Assembly (NCBI RefSeq): GCF_030142075.1
Contig: NZ_CP126241.1
Coordinates: forward strand, 992,001-1,056,000
Direction of reading: 5' to 3'
From: Arthrobacter sp. zg-Y20
GTDB taxonomy: Bacteria; Actinomycetota; Actinomycetes; Actinomycetales; Micrococcaceae
Length of the DNA: 64,000 nt
The notes under the pieces are model-generated. The model was given only the letters and a program-made list of their open reading frames with translations. It was not told the DNA's origin and did not search any database. Shown here piece after piece: positions 61,545 through 64,000 of the stretch. Made by a program: the position numbers and the translations under genes. Each line of letters starts with the position of its first letter. Position 1 is the stretch's first letter.

Positions 61545-62099
61545 ATGTTTACATCGCTGTCATCTCGGCTTCGGGGCCTTGTTTCCCTGTTCTGGCGGGA
61601 AGTCGCCAAGTTCGGAACCGTGGGTGCCCTGGCCTTCCTCATCGACAACGGGCTGACCCTGTACCTGATGCATGGACCCATGTCCGGCAGCGAGGTCAAG
61701 GCACGCTTTGTCGGCGCCGTTGTGGCGACCATGTTCTCCTGGGTGGCCAACCGCTACTGGACGTTCCGCCGGCGCCGCAGCCAAGACAATGTGGCGCGTG
61801 AACTCGGGCTGTTCATCCTGATCAACGGCGTGGGCATCCTGATCTCCACCGGCTTCACCTGGGTTGCCCGCTATCCCATGGGGATAGAGGACAAGAACCT
61901 GTTGTTCCTGGCTGGTGTGATCGGCATTGGAGTGGCCACCGTCCTGCGGTTCTTTGCCTACCGTTTCTGGGTCTTTAACGCCGAATTGGATGACGAGCCC
62001 GGTTTCGAGCAGGACTACGAGCTGCTGGATGATCCCGCAGCCCCGCGCGAAGATCCGGCGCCCCGGACCGGGGCTATCAGGCCTCCAACCGCTTCGTAA
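61545..62099 (+). CDS. GtrA-family membrane protein
   Basis: 184 aa from the ATG at 61545 (GGAGG upstream). Four transmembrane helices: VAKFGTVGALAFLIDNGLTL, VGAVVATMFSWVANRYWTFR with the conserved NRxWTF, GLFILINGVGILIST and VATVLRFFAYRFWVFN. GtrA proteins are thought to help flip lipid-linked sugars. The C-terminus is acidic and Pro-rich. It overlaps the convergent TIGR03089 gene by 23 bases. Confidence 0.93.
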   Translation: MFTSLSSRLRGLVSLFWREVAKFGTVGALAFLIDNGLTLYLMHGPMSGSEVKARFVGAVVATMFSWVANRYWTFRRRRSQDNVARELGLFILINGVGILISTGFTWVARYPMGIEDKNLLFLAGVIGIGVATVLRFFAYRFWVFNAELDDEPGFEQDYELLDDPAAPREDPAPRTGAIRPPTAS

Positions 62100-62805
62100 C
62101 CCGCTCCGAGGCCAGGACCTTCTCGCCCGGATCAACGCCTTCGCCGGTGAGGACCAGCGCGCCGCCGGAAGCCCAGGTCTGCAGGGCGGCCTCAAGCACC
62201 AGCGGGAGGTCCGCGGAGGCTGCCAGAAGGACGCCGGGTGTTCCGGCGGGTTCGCCGCCGGCAGGCAGTGCACTGTAGGGGACCGTTCCCTGCAGCAGGG
62301 CTGCCGACGTGCCGCCGTGGACCTCCAGTGCAGGCACTGAGGCGTCCGGCGCCGGCCCCTCGATGTAGGTATCAGCATACGAACGTACCTCCGCGGCATA
62401 GTCGACGACGCCGGGGGCCAGGTCTGCCGGGTAGGCCAGGTCAAGGGCGCCCAGCGCCACCGCCACCACGGTCCCCGGGCCCGTGGACTGCGCCGAGGCG
62501 GTAACCGTGACATCAGCTGCCGCGGAGCTGCCCTCGGGATCCCACACCACCGTGCAGCCGGTCTGCCAGCCGGCCAGGACCCAGACCAGGGTCTTCCAAT
62601 GAACGGGCAAATCGAGCCGCAGCCTCAGCCCGGGTTCGGCGTCGAGTTCGTCCACGAGGAAGTTGGCGGTCTTGGCAACCCAGTTGTCCAGCACCTTCCC
62701 CGACAGCTCGATCCGTTCCCCTCCGCGGCCGTACCAAATCAGGGCGGGGGAAGTGGCCTGCTGCGTGCGCAGGCCCGAAAGCAGGGCGGATGCCGGCGTG
62801 CTCAT
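62077..62805 (-). CDS. TIGR03089 family protein
   Basis: 242 aa from the ATG at 62805. The N-terminus (ATSPALIWYGRGGERIELSG) resembles the start of acyl-adenylating enzymes but lacks the full adenylation motifs. The pattern LRLRLDLPVHWKTLVWVLAG and VVWDPEG matches TIGR03089, an actinobacterial family of unknown function. It overlaps the gtrA 3' end. Confidence 0.85.
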   Translation of the reverse strand: MSTPASALLSGLRTQQATSPALIWYGRGGERIELSGKVLDNWVAKTANFLVDELDAEPGLRLRLDLPVHWKTLVWVLAGWQTGCTVVWDPEGSSAAADVTVTASAQSTGPGTVVAVALGALDLAYPADLAPGVVDYAAEVRSYADTYIEGPAPDASVPALEVHGGTSAALLQGTVPYSALPAGGEPAGTPGVLLAASADLPLVLEAALQTWASGGALVLTGEGVDPGEKVLASERVTKRLEA

Positions 62806-63136
62806 TATCAAGTGCTCTCTTTCGTAGGTCCTGCCGATCCGTGCGGTGCGGACCGGCTCCGGTGCGGTACCGGCGGGTGGCGCGGGAAATTCATTCCCAC
62901 TGCCGCAGCGCTTCTGTAAAGTGCGACGCGCCCGGAAAATGGAGCAGATCCCGGGCGTGGCGTTCCTCGCATCCGCTCAATGAACTCTATAAGATGCCTG
63001 AACAGCTTGACGGAGTCGTATTACACGCGTGTAATTAGGTATCGGATTTGTTCCAGCCACATGGAGGACCCGCAGGCCCAGTGCCTGCGGCTCCACCACA
63101 CAGCCGCCGCTGGGGCAGTAACACCGGGAGGACTCC
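62806..63136. promoter_or_regulatory. whiB upstream region, with perfect 16-bp palindrome
   Basis: 331 bases without a gene. ATTACACGCGTGTAAT (63,020-63,035) is a perfect palindrome. CTATAAGAT (62,985-62,993) could be a -10, putting the palindrome about 20 bases into the transcript. A weak GC-rich hairpin lies before the whiB start. Confidence 0.55.
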
Positions 63137-63676
63137 ATGGGGCAAGCAGAAGAATCGCAGGACAGTACCGTCATTGCTGAGCAGGCCACCGCCAGCTACG
63201 GTTCACGGGGCGTCCCCGTTGACTGGTACGTGGATCCCGCTGATCCGGCTGCTGCCGAGCGGTACCGGCGGGATACTGCCGGTTCGATTGAGGACCAGGC
63301 CACTGCCTTCCTCGCTGCCCACCAGGCGCTGGCTGAAGCCCCGGAGGAAGAGGAAACCGTCCTCGACCCGCCGGTCTCATTGTTCCCCGCGGCACCTGAA
63401 ACCCGGCCCGTCTGGATCGGGCTTCCCGGCCTCGGCCAAGACTACGCGGACGAGGGCGAGCTTGGCTGGCAGGCGGACGCACTGTGCGCCCAGACCGATC
63501 CAGAGGCGTTCTTCCCCGAAAAGGGCGGGTCCACCCGCGACGCGAAGAAGGTCTGCGCCGCATGCAATGTCCGGTCACAGTGCCTGGAATACGCACTGGC
63601 CAACGATGAGCGGTTCGGCATCTGGGGCGGTCTGTCCGAGCGTGAACGCCGCCGGCTTCGGAAGCAGGCAGTCTAA
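63137..63676 (+). CDS. whiB2: WhiB-family iron-sulfur regulator (WhiB2/WhmD-like)
   Basis: 179 aa; ATG with GGGAGGACTCC upstream. The WhiB domain is the last 70 residues: Cys117, 140, 143 and 149 (CxxCx5C) coordinate a 4Fe-4S cluster, followed by the Gly-rich turn FGIWGGLSERERRRLRKQ. The N-terminal 110 residues are an extension not seen in short WhiB proteins. Position near manA, LCP and purEK genes resembles M. tuberculosis whiB2 (Rv3260c, from memory), linked to septation. Confidence 0.93.
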   Translation: MGQAEESQDSTVIAEQATASYGSRGVPVDWYVDPADPAAAERYRRDTAGSIEDQATAFLAAHQALAEAPEEEETVLDPPVSLFPAAPETRPVWIGLPGLGQDYADEGELGWQADALCAQTDPEAFFPEKGGSTRDAKKVCAACNVRSQCLEYALANDERFGIWGGLSERERRRLRKQAV

Positions 63677-63705
63677 TTCTTTCGCACGTCCATGTTTGTG
63701 CTGTT

Positions 63706-64000
63706 GTGGTTTCGCACAACGGCGCCCGGTTCCTTCCCGAGACACTATCCGCACTGACGGCACAGAGCAGGCCGGCAGATTTCTGCATCGGCGTTGACGC
63801 CGGCTCCACCGATGCAAGCGCTTCCCTGCTGCAGCTGGGCCTCCCCGTGGGCAGCCCAGTCATCGCCGCTCCCGCGCGCGGCGGGTTCGGCGCCGCGGTG
63901 AAAGCAGGGCTGGCCGAGCTCCCCAAGCGGGGCGGGGCCGACCGTGATCCGGCCAGTGAATGGATCTGGCTGCTCCACGATGATTCAGCACCCGCCCCCG
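63706..64000 (+). CDS. Family-2 glycosyltransferase, N-terminal part (runs off the window)
   Basis: The frame reads VVSHNGARFLPETLSALTAQ, FCIGVDAGSTDASASLLQL and EWIWLLHDDSAPAP, the GT2 core with the DDS metal site, and remains open to the edge. The first codon that is ATG/GTG/TTG is the GTG at 63706, which would cut off the first strand (HVCAVVVSHNG). An ATT at 63,676 or an unseen start may be used. Large actinobacterial GT2 proteins often follow whiB2. Confidence 0.8.
   Translation, partial: MVSHNGARFLPETLSALTAQSRPADFCIGVDAGSTDASASLLQLGLPVGSPVIAAPARGGFGAAVKAGLAELPKRGGADRDPASEWIWLLHDDSAPAP

Overview
The window is high-GC actinobacterial DNA, most like Arthrobacter or a close relative in the Micrococcaceae. 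The evidence is a mycothiol-conjugate amidase, a WhiB-family iron-sulfur protein, a DUF222-HNH nuclease, DUF4307/DUF4245/TIGR03089 proteins and frequent GTG/TTG starts. It splits into two parts: the right ~24 kb of an integrated siphovirus-type prophage (1 to about 24,097), and a stretch of ordinary chromosome (about 24,100 to 64,000).

Prophage. The left edge cuts the phage inside a MuF-like head gene. Rightwards follow portal, large and small terminase, a stand-alone primase-polymerase domain and an HNH nuclease, all on the minus strand. One plus-strand PH-like gene (4718-5059) interrupts them and looks like a lysogenic-conversion gene. The block from about 19.8 kb down to about 5 kb is a long leftward early operon of tiny genes, most joined by 4-base ATGA overlaps. 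It holds a replication-initiation-like protein, SSB, YqaJ exonuclease, RusA resolvase, Dam-type methylase, NrdH, a NUMOD4/HNH endonuclease, a phosphoesterase, a RyR-domain protein and many zinc-finger microproteins. The switch region (19,823-20,012) separates this operon from rightward lysogeny genes: an HTH/coiled-coil repressor candidate, an ImmA-like HELVH protein, a DUF6221 protein, an excisionase-like protein and a tyrosine integrase. A 3'-tRNA-like fragment at 24,072-24,097 is the likely attR. The matching attL and intact tRNA would lie left of the window.

Chromosome. First comes a branched-chain amino-acid ABC system: livJ on plus and livHMGF on minus, separated by a DUF222-HNH gene. 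Both liv promoters carry CRP/GlxR-like palindromes. Then follow Bax1-I, a GAF-ANTAR regulator, aldose epimerase, AI-2E-type permease, threonine dehydratase and rhomboid. Next is a block whose order matches, from memory, M. tuberculosis Rv1080c-Rv1086: greA, DUF4307, mca, small membrane protein, DUF255 thioredoxin-like protein, hemolysin III and uppS. After it come phoH2, a prepilin-peptidase-like protein, NUDIX, a TetR/MFS efflux pair, fumC, carbonic anhydrase, DUF4245 and glpX. A frameshifted TspO-like gene and femX follow. The right end is a cell-envelope and purine block: manA, LCP ligase, purE, purK, gtrA, TIGR03089, whiB and the start of a family-2 glycosyltransferase.

Points of most interest are a LivH permease with an extracytoplasmic beta-domain fused to its N-terminus, a tyrosine integrase lacking the box-II histidine, a multi-copy operator cluster in the phage switch, helically phased ATGCGAT repeats beside the phage replication gene, a 40-bp duplication spanning two gene junctions, and a perfect 16-bp palindrome upstream of whiB. 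No CRISPR array, rRNA gene or intact tRNA gene was found.
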